Below are positions 9,921 to 20,592 of a stretch of 64,000 nt of DNA, piece after piece. The DNA lies in contig JAWHQI010000121.1 of NCBI GenBank assembly GCA_033032865.1, forward strand, positions 2,976,001 through 3,040,000, given 5' to 3'. Made by a program: the position numbers and the translations under genes. The notes under the pieces were generated by a model that worked only from the letters and a program-made list of their open reading frames with translations, was not told the origin of the DNA and made no database searches. Every line of letters starts with the position of its first letter. Positions within the stretch are counted from its first letter, which is position 1. The DNA is from Dactylorhiza incarnata (Eukaryota; Streptophyta; Magnoliopsida; Asparagales; Orchidaceae).

Positions 9921-11952
9921 TGATAATTAGTTTTTAGTCATCATTTTTAGGTCAGTTTATTATGTTATTTGCGTTTTTATTTTTATCTTTTGTTATATTT
10001 TATGCATGTTTTTGTTATTTTGTTATTTTCCTATTTTCAAAAACTAATGTTTTATTTTATGTTATGTTTTAGTTTTATATTTTTATATTTTCTTAACTAA
10101 TGCTAATGTTTTATTTTATTTTATTTTGTAGGAATATTGTCGCCGCCACCTTAGCATGAAGTCGTCGCGTTCGCCGTCGTGTGCCCGTCCATGCCGCCAT
10201 CGTCGCCGCAACGCCATCGTCGCGCCGTCAATATTCATGTCGCAATGCCATGCTCGCCGCAACGCCACGTCCGCGCCATTGCCGCCACCTTTGCATGAAG
10301 TCCACGCCATCGCCGCATCAGTTTGAAGAATTGTAGCCGACCACCTTGACCAAGTGTAGCAGCCCGTCAACTTGTTGTTGGTGCAGCTCTTCATTAATGC
10401 AACCATGCAGCCGGCCTCCCATTTAATTCAAGTCCAAAGCAGCTCCTCTAATCCATTATTCCATGCAGCCAACAAAGTGTAGTCCACGTGAAACAGCCCC
10501 TTGATGCAGCTCATAAAAGTCCAGCCACCTTGCATAGCAGCTCCACTACAATCTACCCGTGAGCCTCCATTTCATTCACCAATTATCCAGCCCAAGCCTC
10601 ACATGAATGCAGCCCACTTCTTCTTTTCAATCATCAAAGTTGGCCCACTTTCTCCACTTCATTTCATCAAGAAGCCCACTTCCTTTATGTAGCAGCCCTC
10701 TCCATTTCTCCCAACCGTGAGCTTCATTCATCAATGCTGCCACCTTGCATGCACTTCCTTATCAATTGACCGGCCATTCCCCCCTCTCTTCTCTCTCTCC
10801 TTTTTATTTTTTTCCCTCTTTATTTCTCATTCATCCCCTTTTTATTCTATTTTTATTTTCTATTTTGTTTTTATCTTTTCTTTTAAATAAAATGCATGCA
10901 TGTAGCCCTTTATCTCTCCCCCTCATTTAAACCATTCATGCATTTGCCTCTCTCTCTCTCCTATCCTCTCTCTCCCTCATCAATATCATGCATGCATCTC
11001 CACTTCATCTTCACTTCCATCTAGAAACTTCCCCCTCTCCTATAAAAGGACCATGAGATCAAGTTTTTGAGAGGAATGTAGTGGTAGTGTAGAGAGTTAG
11101 AGAGCAAGTTCCAAGTTCTTGTAATTTCTTTCTTTTTGTCCTTTTATTTCATCTTGCAAATAGCTTAGTAATTTTCATTATTGTAACTCTTTTTCAAGTT
11201 GAATGAAAATGCAAATTTCTCTTTTTCTCTATCTCTGTCTCATCTTCAACTATGCTTAGCTAATTTTGTTGGTGCCCGATCGCGATAATCTTTGCGATAA
11301 AATAACGCATCTTTTATTTTATGTTTCACTTTTGTATTTTTATTTTTGATCCAACCTTGATTTTTATCGTATCGACTCCGTATTTCATGTATACGGTAGT
11401 AGATTCCGATCTCATATTTGAGTAGCCGAGAGGCTCGTGAATGTGAAAGATCACTCAAGGAAGAAAGGAGTTGCACGCAACCCTAGAGATAGGATGACGT
11501 AAATCCTCCGGATTGGAGTCAAATCCAATAGCGCGGTTCACTTCAATAATCTGACTTTAGGCCTTTTGATTTGCAAAGAGATTTCGGTCAAAACATCTAG
11601 AAGTTAGGAGATTTAATGCTCTAGCGAGATTATTTCTTATTTTCGGATCCGCCACGGTCTTAATAGAATTACGAATGTTAAACTAATTTATTCCGTTATT
11701 TTATTTCAAAGTGAATCGTCGATCGAGCACTCTTTTGCAATAGTTTATTTCCCGTTTAATTAAGCTTAGTTTATTTTTATTTTAAAAAACCCATATCTTT
11801 ATTCGGTAGAATAATAGAATCGTTGTGAGTAATAGTACTTGCCTGCCCCGAGTTTAAATATGACCTTGATATATTTCATATCCTATGCTATATTTCGATA
11901 GGTACACTTGCCTTAATCGAGTATAGATTGGAGAACACAAATTTCTCTATCA
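9921..11952 (+). repeat. 3' LTR of Athila-like element 1
   Basis: 2032 bp, near-identical to 4758-6777. TATAAAAG at 11041-11048. Differences include GCCGCCATC inserted in the CG-rich patch, which is where change would be expected if the patch is unstable. Confidence 0.95.
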
Positions 11953-12966
11953 GCTCTGTCCAGTCAGTTAGTGGCGATGCAATCGCAGATTCAGACGTTA
12001 ATGACATCAGCCGCTGTGCATCAGCCTGTGGTGCAGGACCCTGTAGTGGGTCAAACTGTGCCCGTTCCTCCCGCTCCTTTGGTGCCTCCGGTTCTGCTGC
12101 CACCAGAGATGAACTTCATATCGCATTTCCAGCGACTAGGACCTCCTACGTATGACGGAAGAGCTGATTTCATGGCGTTGGATGACTGGCTAGTTGCCAT
12201 TGAAGAGATGTTCGCGTACGCAGGAATCTCTGCGGACCAAAAGGTGATGGTCTCCGCTTACCAGCTGAAGGGACTTGCTAAGAGCTGGTGGATCGGGGAG
12301 AGAGAAAGCCTTGCAGACGGATGTTCGTGGGAGCCGTTTAAGGCAGTGGTGTTAAAGAAGTTTCTTCCGTAGGTCGAGCAAGACCGTCTGATGAATGATT
12401 TTTTGCACCTGAAGCAGAGGCAACTAACGGTTAGTGAGTATGGGGTTGAATTCAGTAAGTTGAGCAGATTTTCTCCAGATTTAGTCGCTTTAGAGTCAGG
12501 AAGAGTGAAGCATTTTCTCAGAGGACTTCGTAGCGACGTTTAGCAATTGGCTAGCGCATACAGATCTGAAAGCTATGCTGAAGTAGTAGAAGTCGCGCTA
12601 AAAGTTGAGGCCATCGACAACGCCAAGAATAGAGGCGCGTTGATGAGGAAGGATAAGAGAAAGGTCGAAGAGGGGGAAAGCCCCAAGTTATCTGGCCCTG
12701 CTCCAAAGAAAAGGAGTGGCGAAGTTTGTAGTTTCTGTGGTCTCCCTGGCCATTCGTTCGAGAAATGCTTCAGGGGGTTGGGAGCCAAGAAGCAGCAGCA
12801 AGTGTCGGCAATTCAGAGCGCTCCCAGAGAATATTTGACATGTAACTTTTGTAAGCAAAAAGGGCACGATATTGCCCATTGTTGGTCGAAAGATAATGTG
12901 TATTTTCAGTGCGGACAGAAGGGGCATGTTAAGTCTAAATGCCCGCATTTCCAGTCTACTTCATAG

Positions 12967-13167
12967 CCAGTGCCACTTCAGGCTTTGCCGCCGCCGCAGC
13001 CGTAACATCAGGATAGTGGAAACGACAAGTTGAATGTGATGACTAGGGAAGAAGCGCATAATTCCACCCAATCTATTTCAAGTTAGACCTTAATTTAACT
13101 CTTAGTCATTGTCTTTAGTCTCATTTTTGGTTCGGCTAGTTATTTATTCGATTTTATAGAAGAATTT
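12967..13167 (+). pseudogene. Decayed gag-protease linker of the Tekay element
   Basis: Continues the gag frame with several stops (TAA near 13003, TAG near 13084 and others). Pro/Gln-rich at first, then AT-rich and unreadable before the protease start. Probably linker that has diverged most. Confidence 0.5.
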
Positions 13168-13590
13168 ATGGTAAAGAACCGTTGGGCGCGCGTTCTCTTT
13201 GATTCTGGTGCTACCCACTCATTCGTGGCTAAGACTTTTGTAGAGCATCATCGTTTGACCCTCGATCAGATTGGCGATGCGTTTCACGTTAAGTTTCCTT
13301 CTGGCGACTCCGTGGTGTCGGACGAGGGTATCCAAAATTGCCCTATCATCCTAGGTGACTTCTTAGTTTTTGCTTATTTAAAGGTGCTAGATCTGAAAGA
13401 TTTCGACGTGATTTTAGGCATGTATTGGTTGTCCAGATATGATGTGGTTATCCAATGCAAGGTTAAACGTTTGGACTTCAAGATGGACAATGGTCAACCC
13501 ATGAGTGTGTATGGCTTTCCGCGCCAGGATTCCCCGTTTATTTCTGCGGTATGTGCTCAGAAACTTTTAGATTCCAGTTGTTTTGCTTAC
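13168..13590 (+). pseudogene. Tekay aspartic protease, interrupted at 13590
   Basis: Codes for VLFDSGATHSFV, the plant gypsy protease active site (DSGA), followed by the conserved fold to ILGMYWLSRYDVVIQC. The frame runs to 13590, where Athila-like element 2 inserts with TSD CTTAC (13586-13590). It resumes in frame at 28808. The protease would cleave the polyprotein; this copy is broken by the insertion and by stops before and after. Confidence 0.85.
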
Positions 13591-15148
13591 TGATAGGTAA
13601 AATTTAGGATAAATCAAATTCTCCAAATTCTACGAACTATAGGCAAGAGCACCTATCGTTCATAACAAAGGATATTTAAAACAAATAAATATCAAGTGTC
13701 GTATTCCACGGCTCTGTTGATTACTTCTACTCACGCAAATTAATATTATTTTATCGGAAATAAAATAGAGTTTTGAAAATAATTAAAAGAAGAGAAACAT
13801 TTGATCAGGAATCCTTCTTCAGTAAAATATTTCGTAAATCTAGAATTCAAAAGAAATCGATTTAGACAAACTTGACCGTGGAGCTTCCCAAAATATGATA
13901 GAGCCTCTCTCGAGAGAACTACCACCTAACCTTAGGTTGATCGATTAAGACCCCTCGGCCAGTCGAAACCCCTAAGCTTGCTTTATGCGGTGAGCCCCAC
14001 TATTTTATTTGACTCCAATCCAGAAGAATTGCGTCACCCTCTCTCGAGGAGTGCGTGAAACTATTTTTATCTTTGAGTGATGTCCTCGTTCGCATGGATC
14101 TCTCGATCACTTGCATACGGATCTTAGATCGAGAAACATATTCGCGACATATGAATTCGAAGCAATTAAATTTAAAGATAAATCCTAGTTTTCCAAAACC
14201 AAACTATGAAAAAGAGATTATAAAATACCACTACTTAAGAATTCATCCGATCAAATGTAATAAAATTAGCTACTCATGATTAAAGAAAAAGAACATTTTA
14301 TAACTATGAAAGGAGAATTACAATTGCCAGAAATGGAAATTTAAACTACGAATTGAAATTAAAAAGCATAATGTAAAATTGCATAAAAAGAGAAATACAA
14401 TAAAATACAGAAAATCTAATCTAAAAATGAACCAATCTAAGCAAGGACTGGATTCCTATCACTTTGTCAACAGCTGGCTTTTATAGGCAGAAAATTGGTG
14501 AGTCACGCCCCTGGTCACGCCCGTGACCAAGGGCGTGTAAGCTGCGTAACTGTGTATTAATAGCCCGAGAATGTTGGGGAAGAGAAACCGCCAAAATTGA
14601 TCATCTCGATGGGTCACGGCCTAGGTCACGCCCGTGACCTAGGGCGTGTCTTGACCGAGTCAGGAAACGGCGGGAAACAGCGCGATCTGGAGTTAATCTG
14701 GCAGTTGCGGGAGAGGTCACGCCCCTTGGTCACGCCCGTGACCAAGGGCGTGTAAGCTGGAACGGCTCGGCGGCGGAAACTGCCTGCAATGAAGGCATGT
14801 TGGGCGAGTCACGCCCGTGACCTAAAGGTCACGCCCGTGACTTGAGGCGTGTAATCATAATCCTATGTGGCAATGTCTTCTGGGAGCTGAGGGCGGAGCA
14901 CGGCCGTGGCCATGGTCACGCCACCAGGTCACGCCCGTGACCTGGGGCGTGTTCTGAGGATTATTGCAGATTTGTTCTAGAATTTCCCCTGAACACGGCT
15001 GTGGACTTGAATTTGTTATTAGCAGCCCCATATTACCTGAAAACACAAAATAAAGTAAATTAGATATAAATTAAACTAAAAGTGTATAAAAACTAATTAA
15101 TTACTACCAAAATATTATATAAAAATAACTATAAATAATGCACTATCT
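13591..15148 (-). repeat. 3' LTR of Athila-like element 2
   Basis: 1558 bp; in plus coordinates from TGATAGGTAAAATT to TGCACTATCT. Holds the five-hairpin array (14504-14951) and TATAAAAG on the minus strand (plus 14478-14485). The small ORF at 14055-14279 is repeated in the other LTR with changes and has no domain. Confidence 0.92.
14504..14951 (-). repeat. Five-unit stem-loop array in U3 of Athila-like element 2
   Basis: Units at 14504-14537, 14615-14648, 14718-14752, 14810-14851 and 14917-14951. Each has a long stem opening CACGCC and closing GGCGTG, around an inner GTCACG-CC-CGTGAC. Units 1-3 have 16-bp stems with at most one mismatch or bulge. The middle of the stem differs between units but still pairs: TTGG/CCAA, TAGG/CCTA, CAGG/CCTG. 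The array starts 19 bp upstream of the TATA box on the minus strand. The other LTR has the same array. Confidence 0.85.
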
Positions 15149-15172
15149 AATACCCCCATACTTAAGCTTTTG
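15149..15172 (-). promoter_or_regulatory. Polypurine tract of Athila-like element 2
   Basis: On the minus strand GCTTAAGTATGGGGGTATTA directly precedes the 3' LTR; equivalent to CTAAGCATGGGGGAGTT in element 1. Confidence 0.75.
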
Positions 15173-16505
15173 TTATTTCAGAGCAAAACTAATTTATAAG
15201 TATGAGAATAAATTATAAGACATTCCAAAAAGATTTACTTCTAATTATGTACTCCTAATTTTATAAGACTCGTGTCAAAATAAGTTAAGAAATTAAAATT
15301 CAGATTTATAAGAAATAATTTATAATTCATAAATTGAAATTAGTAGAATAAATATTAGTTTCAAAATTCTCTAACTAAATCTTCATAAACAAAATTGCAT
15401 TGAATTAAGTAAAATAATCTAAGATTAAAATTATAGAAACTTTACAATCATGAGAAACTTTTAGAAAACTATAAAATATTAATTATGCTCTCTCAAAAAT
15501 ATCTTGGATAAGCAAATAAGCTTTGCTAGATGGAGCAAAATTGACATTGAAGAAGTTACTTTGAAAATAGGAAATGATGAATTTTATCCTCTCATTTCCA
15601 TTTTTTAAAAATTTCTTCTTCTTTTTTATATCCCAAATATATATGTTTAGGAGTGATGAATTTTATCTTCTCGTCTCCATGCCATATACTCTTTTATAAA
15701 TTTGGGTGCATATGTTTAGGAACGATGAATTTTATCCTCTCATTCCATGACATATGATGTTTTAATAATTTTTTTAATTGCCAATAATTTTGTTAAACAA
15801 AAAGGTAGGGGAAGGGCTAGGGTTTAAAGGCTAAACAAATTCCAAAGATACATTTTAAGAGCATAGAAAACAAATTGAGCAATCTATAAGAAACTATGAG
15901 TTCAAGTTAATATATGTAAAATCTAAGGATATTTAACACAATTACGACAAAATTGAATTATGATATTTTAAAGAGAGAAAGTAAAACTAAGAAATATTAT
16001 ATACAAATCAAAATAATGAAAAATTCATTAAATCACATTCATCTAAAAATTAAATCCAACGAAATTTGAAGAGAAATATAAGATTAAAAATACAAAAAAA
16101 GAAAACTCTTTAAAAAACCTATAAAGTCAACTCATAATTAAAATTAATTTTGAATAAATGAAGTTTCGAGAAATTTAATATTACAAAATTTTTTTTATTA
16201 GAATTTTTTTTTTATTAAAACAAAAATAATTTTTTTTAATTCTTAGACTTCCCAAGGGCTACCCAATGACGGGCTTGCAAGGTACTAGGCGGTTTTGTGG
16301 GATGAAAGCCCAACACGGCCCTTTCACAAGAAATAATTTTTAATTGTTTTTTTAATTTTTTTGTATTTTTCATATTTTTAAAATAAAATTGAAAAAGAAG
16401 ACAAAAGAAGATTTTTTTATAGTTTATAAATATTTTTGTATTTTTTTGTATTAAAAGTGTTTTTCTATTTTTTTGAATTTTTGAATAAAAACAAACATTA
16501 AAGAA
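15173..16505 (-). other. Non-coding 3' region of Athila-like element 2
   Basis: About 1.3 kb, very AT-rich. A phrase near GATGAATTTTATCCTCTC recurs at about 15567, 15655 and 15724 as a loose tandem repeat. No gene seen; the 90-codon minus ORF at 16236-16508 is low complexity. Confidence 0.5.
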
Positions 16506-16547
16506 CACTCCCCATACTTAAAAATAAACATTGTCCCTAATGTTTAT
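16506..16547 (-). promoter_or_regulatory. Stem-loop and internal polypurine tract (element 2)
   Basis: ATAAACATT (16524-16532) pairs with AATGTTTAT (16539-16547), a perfect 9-bp stem with a six-base loop. On the minus strand it is followed by TTTTAAGTATGGGGAGTG. It corresponds to 8388-8432; the loop-proximal stem is shared and the outer pairs differ but still pair. Confidence 0.75.
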
Positions 16548-16621
16548 AAACAAGGATGAAGAGGAAAAACTGGAAAAGAAAAGGCAGATAAAGAAAAGAA
16601 TAATTGCAAAAAAAGAAGATA

Positions 16622-16680
16622 AGCAAGGGGTGCCTCCCAAGAGCGCTTTCTTTTTCCCGTCTTTAAGCTAGACGGTTATT
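16622..16680 (-). promoter_or_regulatory. Stem-loop plus conserved block (element 2)
   Basis: On the minus strand, just after the ORF stop: CCGTCT (paired with AGACGG), then AAAGCGCTCTTGGG, AGGCACCCC and TTGCTTATC. The block matches 8128-8160 of element 1 base for base over about 30 positions, while the stem has a different sequence. Confidence 0.75.
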
Positions 16681-17477
16681 GTTAGGAAAAAGGAAAATAA
16701 AAATAAAGGTACACATGCGACTCCCTTAATTCACGCTCAGGTGAGCATGCCGAAATCCGGTGCCCGACGACTCCTCCGTTATACTCTTGACTCATTTGTT
16801 GTCTCTTAGCTCGAAATTGTGAATCCAAATTACTTATACATACCTTAGGTAATTTGGATTGCTGAAGATGAGCGGCAAATGGATCGGTAAAGACGTTTAG
16901 TTGCAACGGCTCATCCCGGACATGAAAATCATTATTATCAAAAGAATCAAAAATTAGCGAGTCGGGAAAATGTTCACAAGGAGGAGTTTCTTATGAAAAT
17001 ACATGATTAAGCGCCGGTTGTTTATTTTCAAAAATAAAAGTATTATCAGAAAAATCAATATCAAGTGGAGAAAATTCATGAGACATAATTTCTTCATGAA
17101 TTACAATTTCATGAGAAAGAGAAGAAAGGGCGGGCGAAGGAGAAGAAGAAAACTTTTCGTTTTCTAATTCGCCCGGTGTCTCCATGACTTTGCGAAATTC
17201 TTGGTACAATTGTTCTTCTTGATCTTGAGAATAATCATTTAACTTTCGAGAAAAAGTCGGAAAAATTTCAAGATCAGAAGAAGAACATGTTGGACATGTG
17301 TGTCACATCTCTTTGTTTGAGAATAACAAATCCCAAATTGTATTTGATATTGCTTGTAGTGTGTTTATAGTGTGCAGAAACTATAGGTGCAATACTCCAC
17401 AGGTAGAAGGCAACATGGAATCAAACTTTTGAAAGGAGCAGCACTAACGCCAGCGCTATCGCTACCGACGGGCGTTA

Positions 17478-17820
17478 GCTCGTTCGACGAAAATTTCGTT
17501 CGACAAAAAGTTTCGTTCGACGAATGTGGAGCTGCGTTCGACAAAAATTTCCGTTCGACGAACTTCGACCTCCGTTCGACGAAAATTTCGTTCGACAAAA
17601 ATTTCCGTTCGATGAACTTCGACCTCCGTTCGACGAAAATTTCGTTCGACGAAATCCGTTCGACAAAAGTTCGTTCTGCCACGCCACCGACAGTTTTTGC
17701 TACCGCCAGCGCTAGCGCTACCGCCTGGCGCTATCTCAAATTCATGCACAGCGCCACGCCGCCGACGGTTCCGCAACCGCTCCACACGAACGCTACCGCG
17801 GGCGCTAAGAGCTAACGCAG
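17478..17820 (+). repeat. CpG-rich palindrome array in U3 of Sirevirus-like element 2
   Basis: About ten copies of TTCGTTCGACGAA or CGTTCGACGAA(A/C)TTCG up to 17680. They are followed by AGCGCTAGCGCT (a perfect 12-bp palindrome), ACCGCC/GGCG phrases and CGCTACCG repeats. The array ends about 20 bp upstream of TATAAAA at 17838-17844. The copy in the 3' LTR is 25678-25930. Confidence 0.8.
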
Positions 17821-17837
17821 GCGCTATCTCCAAGTTG

Positions 17838-17844
17838 TATAAAA
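17838..17844 (+). promoter_or_regulatory. TATA box, Sirevirus-like element 2 LTR
   Basis: TATAAAA after the palindrome array; equivalent sequence in the 3' LTR at about 25951. Confidence 0.65.
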
Positions 17845-18117
17845 TGATGGGCTCTCTCGTTTTGAGTTAATGCTTCCAGAGAGATTACCTGTGCCATATT
17901 TCCAGAGATGCTACTCTGCCGAAAGTACATCTCCCACTCAAATTCAAAGAGGATTTCTGGAGAAGGAAGCCACCACGCTGCATCCGAAGAACGATCGCTT
18001 CAACCTCGCTTATGCTACAACGATCCTTCATCCTTAACTTCAGAGATCTCATATAGGGAGTTTCATTATTGTTAATTTTATTTTCATTCCATATTTTATT
18101 GTAATCGTTTAGTTAAT

Positions 18118-18265
18118 TCACCTTGTGTTGGCGACTAGGTCTGGGTAGGACTTAGGGGGAAATTCGCCTTGTGTTGGCGATTAGTTCTAGGTGATTAGAT
18201 CTAGGGGGCTCGAGGTCATATCCAGGGAAGGATTGGCTAGAGCGGCTTGAGGCCTTATCCGGGGA
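18118..18265 (+). repeat. Hairpin-rich leader block in the LTR
   Basis: Short hairpins in series: TCGCC/GGCGA around TTGTGTT, GGC/GCC around TTGAG, and TATCC/GGATA around GGGGAA. The 3' LTR copy (26236-26400) also has GGC/GCC around TCGAG. This resembles the mini-hairpin block of Sirevirus-like element 1 (3251-3588). Confidence 0.65.
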
Positions 18266-18595
18266 AGGATAGGCTAAAGCCAACCGGTTTGTGGGGATAC
18301 AAGTCGGTATCGAAAAGGAAAAGAAATTTACATTTGTACGCCTCCGATTTCTAGCGATATAGAAATCAAATTTATGTAAACACTTTTTCCATATAATATA
18401 ATCATGTCTCTTTTGTGTTTACTTGATTTCTATCATTTGGCATAACTTTTAGAATTGCAAATTACAATTATTTTCCTCTTTAAGATAAATTGATTATTTC
18501 ATTCTAATTCACTCTAAACAATTTTAGTAAAAATTATCAAAGATTTGTATTCCCTTATTCACCCCCCCTCTAAGGGCGTCGTAAGATCCAACAAG

Positions 18596-18608
18596 TGGTA
18601 TCAGAGCC
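18596..18608 (+). promoter_or_regulatory. Primer binding site, initiator tRNA-Met
   Basis: TGGTATCAGAGCC, two bases after the 5' LTR: an exact match to the usual plant copia PBS. Confidence 0.95.
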
Positions 18609-18641
18609 AGGTTATTCCAAACGGTTTAAAAACCAGGAATA

Positions 18642-20124
18642 ATGTCGTCTTATGATCTCGCTTTTTCCGAGGGTCAGGGAATTAGTAGACCTCCACTATT
18701 TCCTGGGTCAGATTATAATTATTGGAAAAATAGGATGCGTTGTTTTCTAATGATCCTAGATATTGAGGTTTGGAACATGGTAGAAGAAGAATACACTCCT
18801 CCTACATTTGTAGTTGGAGAGGTTATGTTAGAAAAACCCAAAGATAAATGGGATGATCGGGATAAACTCAAATATAAAAATAACGCAAAAGCCATGAATG
18901 CTCTATTTTGTTGTGTTAGATAGAAATGAATTTAATAGAATTTCTGCATGTACTACTGCATATGAAATTTGGAATCATTTGGAAGTTACTCATGAAGGTA
19001 CATCGCAGGTTACAGATTCTAAGCTTTTCCAACTGGAGTCAGAATATGAAAAATTCTGAATGGATGAAAGCGAAGATGCTGATGGTATGTACACGCGCTT
19101 CACCAAGATCATCAATGCCTTAAAAGCTCTTGGAAAGACCTTCTCAAATGGCGACTTGGTCCGTAAGATCCTTCGTTCTCTTCCTCCAAAATTCAACCCG
19201 ACGGTGACGGCTATTTCGGAGTCGCACAACTTAAGAACGCTCCAAGTTGAGAGCCTCATTGGGAATCTCAAAACCCATGAGGTAGAACTCAAAATCCAAT
19301 TTGATGAATACAACAAGGAGCCAAAGAAGAAGGCGTTGGCACTAAAATCAAAGAAAGAGTGCTAAGAGGATGAGGATGAAGATGAAGAAAGCCTTTTGGT
19401 GAAGAACTTCCAAAAATTCACGCGCAATCCGGAAAGGAGAAACACCTTTCGAAAATATTTCCAAAAAGGTGAAAGATGGAAATGGTCATCTTCAAAGAAG
19501 GAAAAAGAGAGCGACAATGAAGAAGAGAGACCTCCACCGGAATGCTATCATTGTAGGAAGACGGGGCACATAAGGAGCCAATGCCCAAAATTCTTGAAGG
19601 AGAAAAAGGAGAAACGACACAAAGGGAAAGAAAAGAGGAAGGTGTTAAAGGCAAAGACATGGGATGACTCCTCTTCCTCCTCCTCCGAAGAATCAAGCGG
19701 TTCTTCATCAAGCGAAGATGAGGAAGCGAACATGTGCCTCATGGGACATGGAAACGACGGCGACGACACCAGTGTTCCTAGTGACACTGAGGTAACTCCT
19801 CCCACTTATGATGAATTGTTTAATGAATTTCTTGAAACTTGCAAAGCTTTTGATAAAAATATGAAAGATAGTATTTTATTAAATCGTGAAAATGAATCTC
19901 TTATTAAAGAAAATCAAAAGCTTTCCAAAAAGGTAATTGTTTTAGAAAAGAGCAAGGTTTCTTGCCAAGAATGTGATCACTCCACAAAATTGGCAAAAGA
20001 TATTGAAGAGTCACTTTCTAAAGCCCTCTCTCATGCCAAAACTCTTACAAAAGAGAAGGGGGGATTAGAAAGGAAATTAGAAGCCTCACTTTTGCAAATC
20101 AAAAATAATAAAAAAAAGTTTTGA
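18642..20124 (+). pseudogene. gag: Sirevirus-like gag
   Basis: Begins MSSYDLAFSEGQGISRPPLF with the copia gag motif (FPGSDYNYWKNRM). A frameshift near 18920, a stop near 19060 and a stop at 19363 break it. The middle carries the UBN2-like core (YTRFTKIINALKALGKTFSN, VRKILRSLPPKF), then a basic stretch, the zinc knuckle CYHCRKTGHIRSQC near 19545-19585, a Ser/Glu-rich linker, and a coiled-coil tail (SLIKENQKLSKKVIVLEKSK). The long C-terminal coiled coil is typical of Sirevirus Gag. It would form the particle; this copy is inactive. Confidence 0.85.
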
Positions 20125-20592
20125 AAATAGGTGTGTCATGCTTGTGAAAGAAAACTCTTCACTTAAAGCACAAGTTCATGATCTCACCATGGACATTAAA
20201 AAATTTGGAATAGGCCAAAAATCTCTGGAAATGATCTTAGGGAACCAGTGCCATGGTTCTGGAAAATTTGGGCTCGGATATCGAGGTGAGGGCTACCGCC
20301 CGGTGCTAGCCACTAACGCCGGCGCTAGCGCCTCATACCAGAAACCTGAATTTTTTTTTCAAAATGTTTTTCTTCTGTAAATCCAACTTATTCCAGCAAG
20401 AAAATATTCCAGAAAAGGGTCTCAACCCCCTTTATTTCGTGTGCAAACTGTTATAGGTTAGGTCACACATCTAGTTCTTGCAGGAGAATAAAACAAAATG
20501 CTTTAAAATAAATCTGGGTACCTAAGGCTTCCACTTATTCTATGGGTGATACCACTTGGGTATCCGGATCTTTACTCTCATCTTCTTTCTAG
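20125..20592 (+). pseudogene. Decayed gag-pol junction
   Basis: A further 80-codon frame (20138-20380) continues the coiled-coil type sequence in another frame. It then includes GCTAGCGCC-type palindromes (20300-20332) like those of the LTR. 20381-20592 is AT-rich linker with stops. Confidence 0.5.

Larger units (their letters stand above)
4758..11952 (+). mobile_element. Athila-like gag-only LTR retrotransposon 1 (complete, non-autonomous)
   Basis: Complete element with two LTRs (4758-6777, 9921-11952) and TSD GCTCT (4753-4757, 11953-11957). The internal region is only 3.1 kb and holds one ORF (7101-8096) with no protease, RT or integrase. The PBS TTTTTGGCGCCGTTGTCGG is the tRNA-Asp type used by Athila, and the ORF resembles the C-terminal part of Athila gag. 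LTR termini are TGATA...TATCA. The two LTRs are nearly identical apart from a 9-bp indel near 10190 and scattered changes, so insertion was recent. It must depend on proteins from an autonomous relative. Confidence 0.9.
4648..12966 (+). pseudogene. gag: Tekay gag, split by Athila-like element 1
   Basis: Gag starts at ATG 4648 (MSSRRVATRLTP) and is cut after 36 codons and 2 bases by the insertion at 4758. It resumes at 11953 in the same frame once one copy of the 5-bp TSD is discounted. The core capsid-like domain is at 12100-12540 (FISHFQRLGPPTYDGRADF, LKGLAKSWW). Zinc knuckles follow: CSFCGLPGHSFEKC, CNFCKQKGHDIAHC, and FQCGQKGHVKSKC where the first Cys is Phe. In-frame stops are TAG at 12370, 12541 and 12964. 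Gag would form the particle and bind RNA; this copy cannot. Confidence 0.85.
17288..18593 (+). repeat. 5' LTR of Sirevirus-like element 2
   Basis: 1306 bp, TGTTGGACATGTG to AAGATCCAACA. Order: TTCGTTCGACGAA array (17478-17680), AGCGCTAGCGCT palindromes (about 17705-17815), TATAAAA (17838), hairpin-rich leader (18118-18265), AT-rich part, and a C-run before the end. Confidence 0.95.
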
